Source of the DNA: Cyanophora paradoxa
Lineage: Eukaryota; Glaucocystophyceae; Cyanophorales; Cyanophoraceae
Reading direction: 5' to 3'
Length of the DNA stretch: 64,000 nucleotides
NCBI GenBank assembly: GCA_004431415.1
Contig: QPMI01000495.1
Coordinates: forward strand, 62,001-126,000
Part shown: positions 46,984-59,884 of the stretch, piece after piece
Position numbering within the stretch: the stretch's first letter is position 1
Layout of the letters: each line of letters begins with the position of its first letter
Translations under genes and position numbers: made by a program
The notes under the pieces: model-generated
The model's input: the letters and a program-made list of their open reading frames with translations, nothing else
Told to the model about the DNA's origin: nothing
Databases searched by the model: none

Positions 46984-49416
46984 ATGGCGTTCACGATGCC
47001 TTCCGGGCCTCTGCCCATCCTCAAGGATGATGCGTCGGTGAGTCTACTGCCTTTCCGCCGCTAGCTGGAGAGCCGGCGCTGAGAACTCCTGCAGGAAGAG
47101 AAGGGCGAGAACGCGCGGATGAGCACGTACCTCCCGCACCACGAGCAGGCCATATCTAACGATTGTGCACACCCGCAGGCGCTTTCATTGGCGCAATGGC
47201 CGTCGCCGACCTCGTTAAGACGACGCTGGGGCCGAAGGGCATGGTGCGCTCCCGCCAAGTGCGGCCGTTTGTTCCGCTATGACGCGGCATGGGTGTAGGA
47301 CAAGATCCTGCAGTCTATGAGTCGCGACGCCAACATCAGCGTCACGAACGACGGCGCTACCATTCTGAAGTCGCTGCACATCGACAACGCAGCCGCCAAA
47401 GTCCTCATCGGTGCGCAGAGGTTGCAGGACATCTGACGACGGCGCGGCTCACGACGCTGCAGATATCTCGAAGGTTCAAGATGAGGAGGTCGGCGACGGC
47501 ACTACGTCCGTCTGCGTGCTGGCCGGCGAGCTGCTCCGGGAGGCGGAGAAGCTCATCGCACAGAAGATCCACCCACAGACGATCATCGCTGGTCTGTGCT
47601 GGTGCCGCCAGTGTTTCCGCAAGCCGAGACTCTGAGACACTCGAACAGGTTGGCGCGCGGCGCTCGACACTGCGAGGAAAGCTCTCGAGGGCTCCACTAA
47701 GAACAACGCCGCGGATCCAGGTTCGACATCCGCACCCGCTTGCGAGACTGAAGCTCGTCGCTGCAACCCGCGCCGACACTCTTTCCTTTTCTCGCTTGCA
47801 GTGAAGTTCCGGGAGGACCTTCTGAATATCGCTCGCACCACGCTCAGCAGCAAGATTCTCGCTAACGACAAGGACTACTTCGCGAATCTGGCGGTCGACG
47901 CGGTCATGCGCTTGAAGGTCCCTCCCCCTCCACCGCCCAGCACTCGCACCCCTGACCGCCACTGCAGACCAACACCAACCTGGAGCACATTCAGATCATC
48001 AAGAAGACGGGTGGCTCCCTGCGTGACTCGTACTTGGACGACGGGTGCGCCCCGCCCAGCCCCGGCTCGTCCTTTCGGCGGCCCCGCCGACGCGCGCGTG
48101 CCGCGCAGCTTCATTCTCGACAAGAAGATCGGCGTCGGCCAGCCGAAGCGCCTGGAGAATGCGAAGATCCTGGTCGCAAACACGGCGATGGATACGGACA
48201 AGATCAAGATCTATGGCGCGCGCGTTCGCGTGGACTCCATGGCGAAGGTCGCGGAGATTGAGGCGGCGGAGAAAGAGAAGATGAAAAGCAAGTGCGACAA
48301 GATCGTCAACCACGGCGTCAACTGCTTCATCGACCGGCAGCTCATCTACAACTTCCCGGAGCAGTACCTTGGCGAGCGCGGCGGTGCGATCGCTCTCCTC
48401 TTTCTTCTCGAGTGTGGCGAGCACGGACATGACGCCGCCGCGCGCAGTGATGACCATCGAGCACGCCGACTTCGACGGCATCGAGCGGTTGGCGGCGGTG
48501 CTCGGTGCTGACATCGTCTCCACATTCGACGCACCGGAGAAGACGCGCCTCGGGTCCTGCAAGCTCATCGAGGAAATCATGATCGGCGAGGACACGGTTC
48601 GCCCGCCGCTCGTCTGCCGGCGCGGACCGGCGGGGCCGCCGCTCACCTGATCGCAGTTGATCAAGTTCGCGGGCTGCGCGGCGGGCGAGGCGTGCAGCAT
48701 CGTGCTGCGGGGCGCCAGCCAGCACGTGCTCGACGAGGCGGACCGCTCCCTGCACGACGCGCTCTGCGTCCTGGTCACCGCCATCAAGGACACCCGGACA
48801 GTCTACGGCGGCGGCTGCTCGGAGATGCTCTGCGCGAACGCCGTCGACAAGCTCGCGCTGGCGACGCCCGGCAAGAAGGCAATAGCGATGGAGGCGTACG
48901 CCCGGGCGCTCCGTCAGGTCCGTCGTCCCCGCCGTGCGAAGGGGGTGGAGGCCCATCAAACGCGGGCGCAGATCCCCAGCATCATTTCGGACAATGGCGG
49001 CTACGATTCGTCGGAGCTCGTTGCCCAGCTTCGCGCGGCGCACACTAGCGGCCACAGCACCGCCGGCCTGGTCCGCCCTTTCAGCCCCTCGTTACTCCCC
49101 TCTGCCCCTTTTGAATTTTGCACAGGATATGAACCGGGGCATGGTCGGCGACATGGCCGAGCTCGGCATCACCGAGTCCTTCCGCGTGAAGAGCCAGGTA
49201 GCCAGCCCCGCGATCGCTTTCACTCTTTTGACTTTTCTGTTCGCTCACTGTCTTCCGCCCAGGTGTTCGTTTCGGCGACAGAGGCTGCCGAGATGATTCT
49301 GCGCGTCGACGACATCATCAAGTGCGTTAACGATATTTCTGCGCCCGCTTACGCGCTGGGTTTTCCAAGCTGACGCCTGTGTCTGCAGGGCGGCGCCCCG
49401 GCAGCGGGGTGGTTAG
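46984..49416 (+). CDS. CCT2: T-complex protein 1 subunit beta (CCT2)
   Basis: ATG at 46984 ([18 protein letters not shown]), then [20 protein letters not shown] and [20 protein letters not shown], followed by [40 protein letters not shown] (GDGTT ATPase motif) and [17 protein letters not shown]. Then [135 protein letters not shown] and [20 protein letters not shown]. The last intron joins DDIIK to AAPRQRGG with stop at 49416. These are CCT beta signatures throughout. CCT folds actin and tubulin in the cytosol as an eight-subunit ring. The intron 47123-47178 seems to use a GC donor. Confidence 0.95.
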
Positions 49417-49704
49417 ATATAGACGCCTTAAGCGCTCAGTTAGTCATTAGACATATGGATGCAGATCGCAGTTCTAATTGAGATGGCGTAAATCGGGGCC
49501 GGGGTTGGGGCCAGATGTGTATGCATGCGAGGTGTCTTGAGTCTTTCAGAGGCCAACCGAGCTTTTAGAGAATGATGCAGTAGCTTCGATTACGTGCAAC
49601 GATCGCGACTACAAACAAAAATTACAGCTGCCGGATGCCCAAGCGCGTCGCTGGCCGCGCCGGCACAAAATAAATTCAGGGGCGTCAAGCTCGCGTCTTA
49701 GTGC

Positions 49705-52700
49705 TTAGCGGTCCCCCTGAGGAGCTTCATTTTTGAGATTGTCTCCAGCAGGTCCTGCACAGAACACGTGCCCGTCAACCCGACGGATCGCCCGGAGGGG
49801 AGCCTCTGGCACCTTGCGGGAGACGGCCTCGCCGCGGGAGATCAGGTTCTTGAGGCCAAGGTACCACGTGATCAGCTGCTCCTCCCTGCGCGCGCGCGGC
49901 TCAGCCGTCGGGAGAGACGACTTCGTTATTGCGGGGGAGTCGCACGTGGTTGCCGAGAAGTCGAGGGTGCGGTGCGGGAACACGATGGAGAAGCAGAGCC
50001 ACTCGAAGTCCTGTTCTAGTTCAGAGGGGGGGCGCGCGCGCAGAGACAAAGTTCGAGGGTGCGCGCCTCGGGCTTGCGGGCGCGGAAGGACTTGGAGCGG
50101 GCGCCCATCTCGACGTCGCGCGCCTCCCCGAGGTGCGCTGCGGGGCGCCCGGGAAGGCAAGGAGTCATGGCTCGAGGCTTCTTTACAGTGTCGAGAGATG
50201 GCGCACCGGTGGAGGAGAGCTTGCGGGACTTGGGGTCGCCCCAGCGCAGCCGGCGCCCGTCCGCCTGCGCGCCTTCTTGATAAAGATGGCGGGCGAGGCG
50301 CAGGGGGGTACGGTACCTCGAGGATGACCCAGCGCTTCACGCGGCGGGAGCGGGACCAAGCGAACTTGTGGAGGATGCCGCTGCGGGGGTACGGCGTTCG
50401 GCTCGCATGGCTGTACGGGGCGCGGGGAGCGTGGGCGGGCGGGCGTACCCCTGGGAGAGGGCCTGGACGCGGGCGTCCTGCTCGGCGCGGAGGGCGAGGA
50501 GGGCGGGGTCCGGGGCGCTGCGGGGCACGGCGAGCGCGATGCCGCTGCTGCTGCCCGGCGTGGGGGACGGCGACGGTGCAGCCGGCGCAGCGGCGGGGGC
50601 GGCCGGCGCGGCGGGGGCGGCCGGAACGGCCGGGACCGGGGCGGCCGCTGACGCGGAAGAGGCGCTTGGGGCGGCTGTAGCGGCCGGGGCGGCCGGGGTC
50701 GGGGCCGGGGCCGGGGACGGGGCCGGGGCCGGGGGCGGGGCGGCGGCCATCGGAACCGGCGAGGTAGAGCGCGAGGTGCGCTCCAGAGAGCGGCGGATCT
50801 TCTCCGAGGAGGGAAGGGCCGCGAACTCTTCGGGGGGCGCGGCCGCCGCCGCCGAAGGGAGCGGGCCCGAGGCTGGCCGGTTCGGAGGCGCCGGCGGCCG
50901 CCCGCCCACGCTCGCCCTGCGCTCCCCTACAACATCCCGGCATCAGTGCAGGCCCGAGGGTCGCTGGAAGGGGGAGGGCGAACCTTCGCCGACGGCGGGG
51001 CGGCGCTCATCGAGCGAGTAGCGGCCGGCGTGGCCCCGCCCGCTGGCGCGGGAGGAGGCCACGGAAGCGGCCCCCGGGCTAGACGTCTGCAAACCACCGA
51101 TGTGAGCCGGCGGGTAGAACACGAGGGGGACGCCAAGAGAACGTGAGAGGCTACAGACGCGTTATGACGGGAAAAGCTAAAGACGCGCCCTAGGATGCGA
51201 GAAGCGCAAAACGGAATCCTGCAGCGCCCAGGTGGGGGCGGGGCCCGGCTCGCCTGGGCGTGGATCCGGACGCCGGCCGCGCCGCCCTCGGGGCCCTCCT
51301 CTTCGAAGGACGCGCGGAAGTGCTCGTCCGCCTGGAGCCGCGCGCCCCCTTGGCAAGCAGGGGGCGGAGGAAGGGGGGAGGCGCACCTCGTCGTGGTCGC
51401 GGTACGTCGCGTCGCCGTCGTCGAAGCTCTCCACATAGCTCGAGAGCTGCAAAACCAGATTCAGTCTCCGTGCACAGAGGGCGCGCAGCAGAACGAGGGT
51501 GTACCCCAGAGGCGCTAGTGGCCGTCACGGAGCCGAGGCGCTCCCGGCCTCCGTCGGGCATCTCGGTATCCCTGCAGAGCGGGGGAAGGTACATGAAAAG
51601 GGAGCAAGGAGTTGGAGCGGTCAAGGGTGAAGCGGTACCCCTGGATGTAGCGGAGGCGCTTAGCGTGGCGGCCGGGGCTCGCTGAGGCGGCTGTCCCAGG
51701 GGTACCACCGATCGGGCTGCGCAGGCCATCGTAAGGCGAATCACGTGCTGAGGTATCTTGCTATTATTTTATGTCGGAGTTAGCGGAATCACGTGCTTTA
51801 GTTTTTTTCGTGATAAATTCCCTTCGACTGCGCTTATTGCAATGCGAAAAAAAAGCACCTGGGCATCTCCGGGGAGCGGTCGGCCGCGCCGGAGAGGAAG
51901 GGCGAGAAGGGCTCGCCGTGCACGGGGGCCCGCGCCGTCGCGGCGGCCCAGCCCATCGCCTGCGGCGACCACGCGCCGCTTCCCATCGCCTGTGCGCAGA
52001 TCAGCCTGAGACAATCGCCACCTACAGGAAACAGCTCTTCTGTCAGGCGCACCGAGTGCTCGAGGGCGAGGAGGCGGGACTCGAGGTCCAGCGCGCCGGG
52101 CGTCGGCGGGGCGGAGCGTCCCCCCCCGGGGGCGCCCCTGGCCCGCATCGCCGCCATCTGCCGGCGCGTCACGGAACGGACGCTTCACGCGCTGTCGTTT
52201 CGCTAACTATTTTGGCTGCGGTCGCCTCGTAGAAAGCGACGTAGATGGCCCCCCGGCGGCGCCCCCGCGGCGGGCGCACCTCAGCCTCGAGGGCGGCGAT
52301 GCGCTCATCGCGCTCGGCGAGGGCCGCCGCCAACTGCCCGCCCCGCTTGGGCGAGGCCGCCGCGCTCCGCGCCGGCGATTGCGGCGCCGACGCCCCGGGC
52401 GACGGCGACAGCGCCTGGCAGAGGGAAGTGAGCGAGCGGCCTCCTCGTTCTGGGTGGGACGGGGCGCGGAGCGCCGCACCCCGTCGCCCTCCTCGCCCTC
52501 GCCCTCGCCCTCCTCCTCAGCCAGAACGGAGGAGGAGGCGCCGCGGGGACCGTCCGCAGGCCCCAGGCCCACGCCGGAGAGCGCGGAGACGCCGGGGCTG
52601 AACGCCGCCTGCGAGAGCTGCCCAGGCCCTCGTCAGGTCCCTGAGGTGTCCTCTGACTCTGCCGGGGCACGCGGACCTCGGCGCCCTCGTCGGGGCCCTC

Positions 52701-55700
52701 GAACTCCTGCAGCGCCGCGTTCTCCTCGCGGAGCTGCGGGGGCGCTCAGAAGGGCACCGAGGAGAGGGCGGGGGCGCGCACCTGGGCGGCCTCCATCTCG
52801 GAGGCGTGGAGCTCGCGCTGGAGCGCGGCGAACTTGTCCCGCCACGCCCGCGCCTCCTGCTCGTGGCTCTGCAGCTGCCCGCCCAGGTCAGCGCGCGCGA
52901 TGCGGCCCTCGCGAAATCAAGGGAACGAGAATTCAGAGTGACGGGGCGGGGCGGGGGGCTCGCCTGCTTGCGCCCCTCCTCGTGCTCGCGGACGAGCGCC
53001 TCGTAGCGCGCCCGCCACGCCCCGCCCTCGCCGGCATCCTGCGACTCGCCCTGGAGGCGCTTTCAGGCGGAGGTAGAGTTCTCAGACAAAGGCAGGGCGC
53101 ACGGAGGCGGCGCCCGCGGCGCCCTCGTGGCCGCGGGGCTCGGCCTCTCCCTGACGCGACTCGAGCTCCGCCACGCGCCGCGTCTGAGCGGGACCGTCAG
53201 GAGGAGAAGCGAGGGTGGAAAGATCTGCGAAAACTGAAGGGGGTACAATACCTGTTCGTCGAGCGCGGCCCGCAGGTGAGCCACCTCCTGCGGAAGCGGA
53301 TTACAAAAAGGCAGAAAATTGAAGTGAAGGCTTAAGATGCAAGAAAGACAAGATAGAGATTAGAGGGTCCTGAGACTGGAAGGAGGAGCCCCGTCCCCAA
53401 ACCGTGCGCACCGCGTCGCGAGCATGCATATCGCGAGCAGCGGCCTGACGGTCTGCCGCCTCCGCCTTCAGCTGTGCCCCGGAGTGTCAGGCGCGGGCCG
53501 ACCAGACTAGACCAATAGAACGATCCCGGATGAAACGCCACGTAACACGACAGTTAGACTGTGTTCGTTGGAAAGAGACCGGACCTTCTGCTCGAGGCGG
53601 TTGATCTTGTCGAGGAGGGCCGACTGCGCGCTCCGCGCCTCCAGCTGCTGCCGGAGCTCCGCCACCTCCCTGCCCCCACACCGCCCGCATGAGCGCGGGT
53701 TCGATGCTTGAGCTAGACTCCGAGCTAAAAGCTAAACGGAGGCGCGGGCGAGGCGGGGCGGACCGCTGCTGGCGCTCGGAGACCTCCGCGAGGCGCCGGG
53801 CGTACGCCTTCGAGTCGGCGAGCTCCGCCCTCTGCGGGAAGATTACGAGTCAGGGAGGCGGGGGAGGAACCGGGGGCTCGCGCGCGCCTGCTTCCCGGCC
53901 TCTTCCGCGACGCGCTGCAGGCTGTTCTCCACACCGCTGCGCGAGAGTGAGAAGGGCAGACAGAGGGCAGTGAGCCAGGCTAAGCGAAAGGAAAAAGAGG
54001 CCTCTAAGAACGATGCAGGGCGCACCGGAGGCCCTGGAGGGCGCCAAGGACGTCCTCCGGCCCCGCGACCTCCGCCGTCGCCTCGGCCGCCGCCGCCGCC
54101 GCCGCGGGGCTGCGATACGCAGTGAGGGACAGCGAGGGATACGGGGAGGGGAGGGGGGACCTGTCCGGGGGGTGCACGCGCGCGAGGGCGCGCCGCATGC
54201 TGGAGATGACCTAGGAATGACGACGTCAACAAATTGCAACAGTAGATGGACTCGGCAGACCTCGCGAAGCTCGCCAGCGACCCGCACGGAAGCGGCCGAG
54301 TCGAGGCGGGGCGTCCCTGCGCACAGAATGAGGGGGAAGGGCGGGAGGAAACGGCGGGATCGGCGGAAGGGGCGCACCCAGGGGAGTCTGGCTGGCCGAG
54401 CGGGGGGTACCGGGCGCGCGGGGGCTGTCGGGGGACCGCCCCGCCGACTCGAGACTCTCGATGCGGCGATTCAGGAGCCCGAACCGCTGCGACGAAGGTG
54501 AGGGGAGTGGACAGAAGGGGGCTACAGAGAGGTCTCACCTCCTGGGAGGACTCGAGCTCGCGGAGGCGGCCGGCAAGCTCGTTCTCGAGCTCCGTGCAGC
54601 GGGCCTGGGGTGATGTAAGAGAAAAGGAAGAGTCAGGAGGGAAGGAAAGGGGCCGACCTGGAGGCCGGCGCAGCGGGCCTGGAGCTCCTCGCAGCGCGCC
54701 TGCGACTCCTGCAGCTGCCGGGCGGCCGCCGCCGCCGCACCCGCCGAGGCCCGGGTCTCCTGCGCCAGGGAAACAGCATAAGATCAATGCCCAAAGACAG
54801 TTGCGATTAGAAATTCGGCGTGTTTCTTGGTCACGAAATGGTCGCGCACCTCGAGCTCGGCCTCGCGGGAGCGGAGGTCCCGCCCCATCTGCTCGCAGCG
54901 GCCCTCCAGCTCGTGCAGGCGCTGCCGGCGGCGCTAAGGCGAGGAGAGAGATGGGGCGCGTGCGGGAGGGCGGGAGAGGGGCGGGAGGGGGGCGGCGGGA
55001 GGATGCGGGGGGGGGGGGTGGGGAGGGGGGGTGGGGAGGGGTGAGGGTGGGGTGGGGGGGGTGGGGAGGGGGCGAGGAGCGGGAGCGGGGGGGGGGGGGG
55101 GGGTGGGGGGAAGTGGGGGAAAGGGGGTGGGGAGGGGGGGGGCGGAGCGGGAGCGGGGGGGGGGGGGGGGGGGCGAGGGGTGGGTTGGAGGGGGGGGGGG
55201 GGGGCGGGCGAGGGGGTGGGTTGGAGGGGGGGGGAGAGGCGGACCTTCATAAGCTGGTCGCTGATCGCGGGGCCCTGGCGCAGGTTCTGCGCGCGCGGCG
55301 CTAAGGCGCCAAGAATCTAGGAGGTGGTCCGAGAAGGAGATCTCTCCGGCAACGCAAGAACGAGAAAGGTTCTACTAAAGTACGCGCGAAGGGCGCACGT
55401 GGTTCTCGGCGGCGAGGTCTGCGGACTGGCGCTGGAGGGCAGCAATGGCGCTCTCCGCCTCCCGCAGCCGCTTCGCCGCTGCCGCCGCGTCCGCCTCCCG
55501 TTCCGGCATGTCCTGCCGCGCCCTGTCAGCTTCACTTGAAGTCGGAAGAGGTCGGATCGCAGCTCCTATAGGGGAATCTCTCCGAAAAGCCTCAGATCTC
55601 CATCAGATTCGAGTAACCGACTCCCAAACGAGGCCACACACACTCTAACGTGATTCCGACCCAGGTGGGGGCCTGGAAAGGAAACGAAAGAGGAAGGTCC

Positions 55701-58700
55701 TGGAGCCCGCACCAGGAGCATGTTCTCCTTGTCGGTGAGCTGCTGCTGCAGGACGTCGATGCGCCGCTCCAGCTCCGCCACGTACCTGAAGCAACCGAAG
55801 GGGAGAGCGTGAGAAGCGTTTCGCTGCCGTCGTCTCCGGAGGGCGGCGCACCGCAGCATGCGCTCGTCGATGGCGGGGCTGCGGCCCGTCGCGCCCCCGG
55901 CGGCGGCCCCGCCGCTCGGCGAGTTGGGCGACGCGGCGGCCAGCTGGGCGAGCGAGGCGAGCTCGAGAGGCGGCGAAGAGAGATCGCCGGGGGGCGGGCG
56001 GGGGCGGACCTTCTCCTTGAGGGACTGCACCTCGGCCTCGAGCTCGGCAGAGCGCTCGGCGCCCTGCGCCAGGTCCTCCTCCAGCGACGCCACCTGCGAG
56101 GGGCGCAGGGCGCCGGCGTGAGGCGGGGCACTCGGGGACAGGGATGCAGGACAGGGGTGGGATGGAATCTCGCCGGGATGCTCAGGGTTGAGCCTCCTCA
56201 GCTTACGGTGCGCAGAGACGGGGACCGACTAGAAGATAAAAGATACGCGGGACGGCCCCGCAAGGTCTGCATGTACGGACCTTGGCGGCGAGCTCGCGGG
56301 TGCGATCCTCAAGGGCCTCGTTGGCCATCGACAGGTCCGCCCCTGCCCGCCCCTCAGCCGCGCTCCCAAGAACACGAAGCAGAATGACGGGCAATTTCAT
56401 CGGATAACCGGCATTTGAAATGGATGAACACGCTTAGATGACTAGATAGTGTTACAGGGAGAGGGAGGAGCGCACCGCCCTGGCGGGATAGGAGGCGCCG
56501 GTTCTGGTCGCGGGACACGTAGAGCTCCTCCCGCGTCTCCTGCAGGGCGTGCGGGGTAAGAAGTCGGGGTACGGAGAGAGGGAATGCCGGAGGGGAGCGC
56601 GCCTGCAGCTGCTTGAGCGTGGTCGCGACCTCGGCGCGGGCCTGGCGGGCGCTCAGGCGGGCTGGCGGGGCACAGGGCTGGAGTGGGAGCCGGCGGAACC
56701 TTCTCCAGCAGCTCGGTCTCGCTCCGAAGGCGGGCCTGACAAGGGCGTGAGTGGGGGGCGGCGGGGGCAGCCGGGGGTGGGCGGGGCGTGCCTGGAGGCG
56801 GGCGTTGTTGTCCTCGAGGCGGCGGCGCTCCTCCCGCTCCGACCCGAGCTCCGCGCTCCCCTTCTGAGCCTCGGCCTGTCGGAGCCAAGTCAGGGAGCGA
56901 ACTACACCGGAAGGGAGCGACGGGAGGTGGGAAGGGGCGCGCCTCGGCCTCGGTGGTGCGCTTGCGGAGCGCCGCGACCTCCTGGTCCCGCACCCGCAGC
57001 ATGCTCTCCACCTGGCCGAGTCGGATCAGGGGGCGAGCGGCCGCAGCTAGCCGCTTGCATATCTAGACGCAGCCCGCATTTCGCAGACTCTGTCCGAAGG
57101 CGATGACTCCCGTTCCCACGCTCGCAAACGTTTTAAGCGGAGATCCGCGCGCACCTGTTCGCCGCGAGTCGACTCTTCGGAGAGGCGGGTGCGCGCTTCG
57201 TCCGCCTCCCTGCGCACCGCCTCCGCCGCCTCCTCCGCCTCCGCCGCCCGCTCTATGGCCGTCTGCAGCTCCGCCTGCGCCTCGGCGAGCGCCGCCTCCT
57301 TACCCTCCAGCGCCTCCCGCGCCGACGCGAGCTCCTCCTCCGCCCCTGCGGCCGCGCCACATCAATCTTAAGCACGATATGGCGGACGGGTGACAAGGAA
57401 AGCCGCTGCGCTGCCCTCCGCGGCCCGCCGCGGAGTTCGAGGGCGCACGGGCGAGGGAGGAGGAGAGGGAGGGGACGTCGCTGTCCCGCACGACGCGGAG
57501 CTCGACCTCCAGCTGCCGCGCCTTCTCCTGCGAGGCGGCGTCAAGGCATCGCGGGCGGCTTGGCGATGGCATCCGGGAGTACATGCGGAGGGTGTTAGAG
57601 AGGGCGGACCTGGAAGGCGACGCGCTGAGCCCGCTCGACCTCCAACCGCGCGGCGATCTCCGTGCGGCCTGCCGGGGAAACAGGCCTCAGTCCCTTCGCC
57701 TCGTGCTTGATTGCTGGCTGATAATATCCTGGGTCATATCCTGCTTCTGTCCTCCGCCTAGAAACACTGCCCGGATAGTCCAGCCGGGCGGCCTCCCCCG
57801 CAGCTTTTTCCCTCAAGAAGAACGTCGCACCGTCGTTTACGGAGCGGTGCTGGGACCGGAGCGCCCGGCAGCGCTCCTCTGCCTCGTCGCACTCGCGCCT
57901 GCCACCACCGCCCGACGCTCAGCGCTCGCCGTTTGCGAGGTGCTTTGCAGGGCGCTTTCGATAGTACTAGGATCTCCCGCGGAGGAAGAGATTCTCCGCG
58001 CACCGAAGCTCCTCGATTTCTTGGCGGGCCGCTCGCAGCTCCTCGCGCGCCACCGCCCGCTCCCGCTCCGCCTCCTCCCTCGCCTCTCCCTCTTTTGCCG
58101 CCTGCGGGGTACCGTGAATCGACGCGTAGCCGCCAGCAGCTCTCCCATCCCGCCCCGTCGCGCCTGCCCGAGGATGGATCGCTCGGCGTCCTTGACACGG
58201 TCTGAGAGGTGCTCCCTCAGGTCCTCCAGCTCCGCTGCGGGCGGCAAGGGTTAGCTAGGCTGTGCCAGGGCCCTCCGCGAGTTGGCTCCGAGTTGGCGCA
58301 CCGATAGCCGACCTGTGCGCTTCCTCCGTCTCCCGCACGATCGCCCGGACGGCGGCGAGTTCCTCCTCCAGCTGCCGCGCACGTGCCGCATCCACTGCGG
58401 CCCGCGCCGACGCGTCTTTAAGCGCCGCTGCCTCCGCCTCCGCCCGCTCCCGGTGGTGCTGCGCCGCCCGTGCTGCCGCCGCCTGCTCCGCGAGCTGCTT
58501 GGTCGCCTCCGCGCGGTGTGCATCCGCCGCTGCCGCCTTTGCCTCTGCGTCCTTGGCTCGCAACGCGTGCGCCGCGCCCTCCTCCTTCAGCTTCTGCACC
58601 TCCATACGCGTCTGGGCGCCGCGCCCCGGGGTGTCACCCCGGGCCGGGGAGGCAGACGCCAGAGACGCAGGCCCACCTCCCAGTGAACTTTTTCCAGCAT

Positions 58701-59568
58701 TTGGTAGCGCTCCTGCAGCGTCGCCATCTCGGCGCGCGCCTTGTCCACTTGCTCGTGCATGCTCGAGTTGGACTGGGCGGCCCGCGTCAGCGGAAACGTT
58801 AGATGTGCTGGTCGCAGGCGCCGGCGCGGCGCCGAAGGGAGACTGGGCGTTGAAAGGCACCTGCTTCTCCAGCTGGGAGCGCTGAATGTGCGACTCGAGG
58901 CGGGACTGGAGGTTGATGACCTGAGCGAGGGCGAGGTCGGCCGCCGCCGCGAGTGGGCGACGGGGCAGGATCGCACCTCTTCCTGACGCTCCCGGAGCCT
59001 CTCGGAGAGAGCGCTGACGCTCTTTTGCAGGACCGCCACTTGCTCGCCGGCTGCCCTACGCTCCTCCTGCAGGACGAGTTACAGAGGGCGGCCACAGCGG
59101 ACAGGCCAGACGCACTCGCAGGGCGAGTAGCTCTACATCTTTGAGCTGAGACTCTTCCTGCAAGAGCGGTTGAGGGCACGGCTGAGCGGGCGACGATGGG
59201 GGCGAACCAGTAGCCGGTTCCGCTCGGCCTCCTCCGATGCGATCCGCGCGGTGAGCTCGTTCACCTGCGTCGGCCGCCGCCGTCGGACTCCGGCGGAGGC
59301 GCTCGGGCGCGAGTCGCACCTTCTCGCCAAGCGCGTACAACTTCCGAGTCATCACCTGCGCGCCACCAGCACTGCTGGTATCGCTCCTCTGCAAACGAGC
59401 GGTCCATGGATGAGTCAGCGGGCGCCCGGCGAGCGTGGCCGCGTGGCAAAGTTCGAATACCAGGCTCGGGCTTGCGGTCAGGCTTGGCGAAGGGGCCGGT
59501 CCCGAACGTACATGCCGGTTAGGTAGATGTGCCGGAGGCGAGCCCTGAGGGCCCCCACTTGGCCACAT
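49705..59568 (-). CDS. Very large coiled-coil protein with C-terminal PH domain
   Basis: Nearly 10 kb of minus-strand exons, almost all heptad-rich: QVNELTARIASEEAERNRLL, VAVLQKSVSALSERLRERQE, SMHEQVDKARAEMATLQERY, MEVQKLKEEGAAHALRAKDA, ARQLEEELAAVRAIVRETEE, KEGEAREEAERERAVAREEL, VASLEEDLAQGAERSAELEA, ELERRIDVLQQQLTDKENML, ARCTELENELAGRLRELESS, INRLEQK, SHEQEARAWRDKFAALQREL. Then an Ala/Pro-rich linker (about 50500-50850) and a PH-like domain: SGILHKFAWSRSRRVKRWVI, RLRWGDPKSRKLSS, DFEWLCFSIVFPHRTLDFSA, EEQLITWYLGLKNLIS, ending APQGDR-stop at 49705. Roughly 40 short introns. It is likely a cytoskeleton- or vesicle-tethering scaffold anchored to phosphoinositides, by analogy only. The start (ATG at 59568) is a guess. 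Two adjacent genes cannot be excluded, though I see no internal stop/start break. Confidence 0.6.
54995..55235 (+). repeat. Long G-rich minisatellite-like tract in an intron
   Basis: About 240 bp of almost only G with single T, C or A (GGGGTGGGGAGGGG, GGAGCGGGAGCGGGG units and pure runs of 18-20 G). It lies in an intron of the coiled-coil/PH gene, whose transcribed RNA is therefore C-rich here. Internal duplication of the GCGGGAGCGGGG...GGGTTGGAGGG block suggests slippage. Confidence 0.85.
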
Positions 59569-59884
59569 CGTTGTGGCACACAGTTGTGCGCTCGGTGGGG
59601 TACAGGGACCTCAGGTGTGCCGGGCCGGGCGAGGACGAGGGCGTGCCGCAGCAGTTCTACGCGGTGCGCAAGATCTTAGAATCGCTGGAAATCAAGACCG
59701 CACTAGCCGGACGCGTCCCGAACGCGGTGACGCGAACGCAGCGCGTGCGCGGCCTGCTCCCGGCGGAGTCTGGCAGAAGTGAACGTATCATTAGCTGCAG
59801 GCGATACCCAGCACCTGGCCGCCTCAGCACCAGCACAGGCAGATATCTGCTCAGCGCTAGCGCCGCTTCGCGGCTCTCGGCAAC
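59569..59884. promoter_or_regulatory. Divergent region between the coiled-coil/PH gene and mitochondrial IF-2
   Basis: About 316 bp between divergent starts, so it probably holds both promoters. A + strand frame (LWHTVVRSVGYRDLRCAGPG) is open across it but has no family match or splice support; it could be a 5' UTR. Confidence 0.4.

Noticed and set aside
54246-55304. 350-codon + strand Gly-rich open frame
   Set aside because: Its C-terminal half is the translated G tract; the minus strand carries coiled-coil exons.
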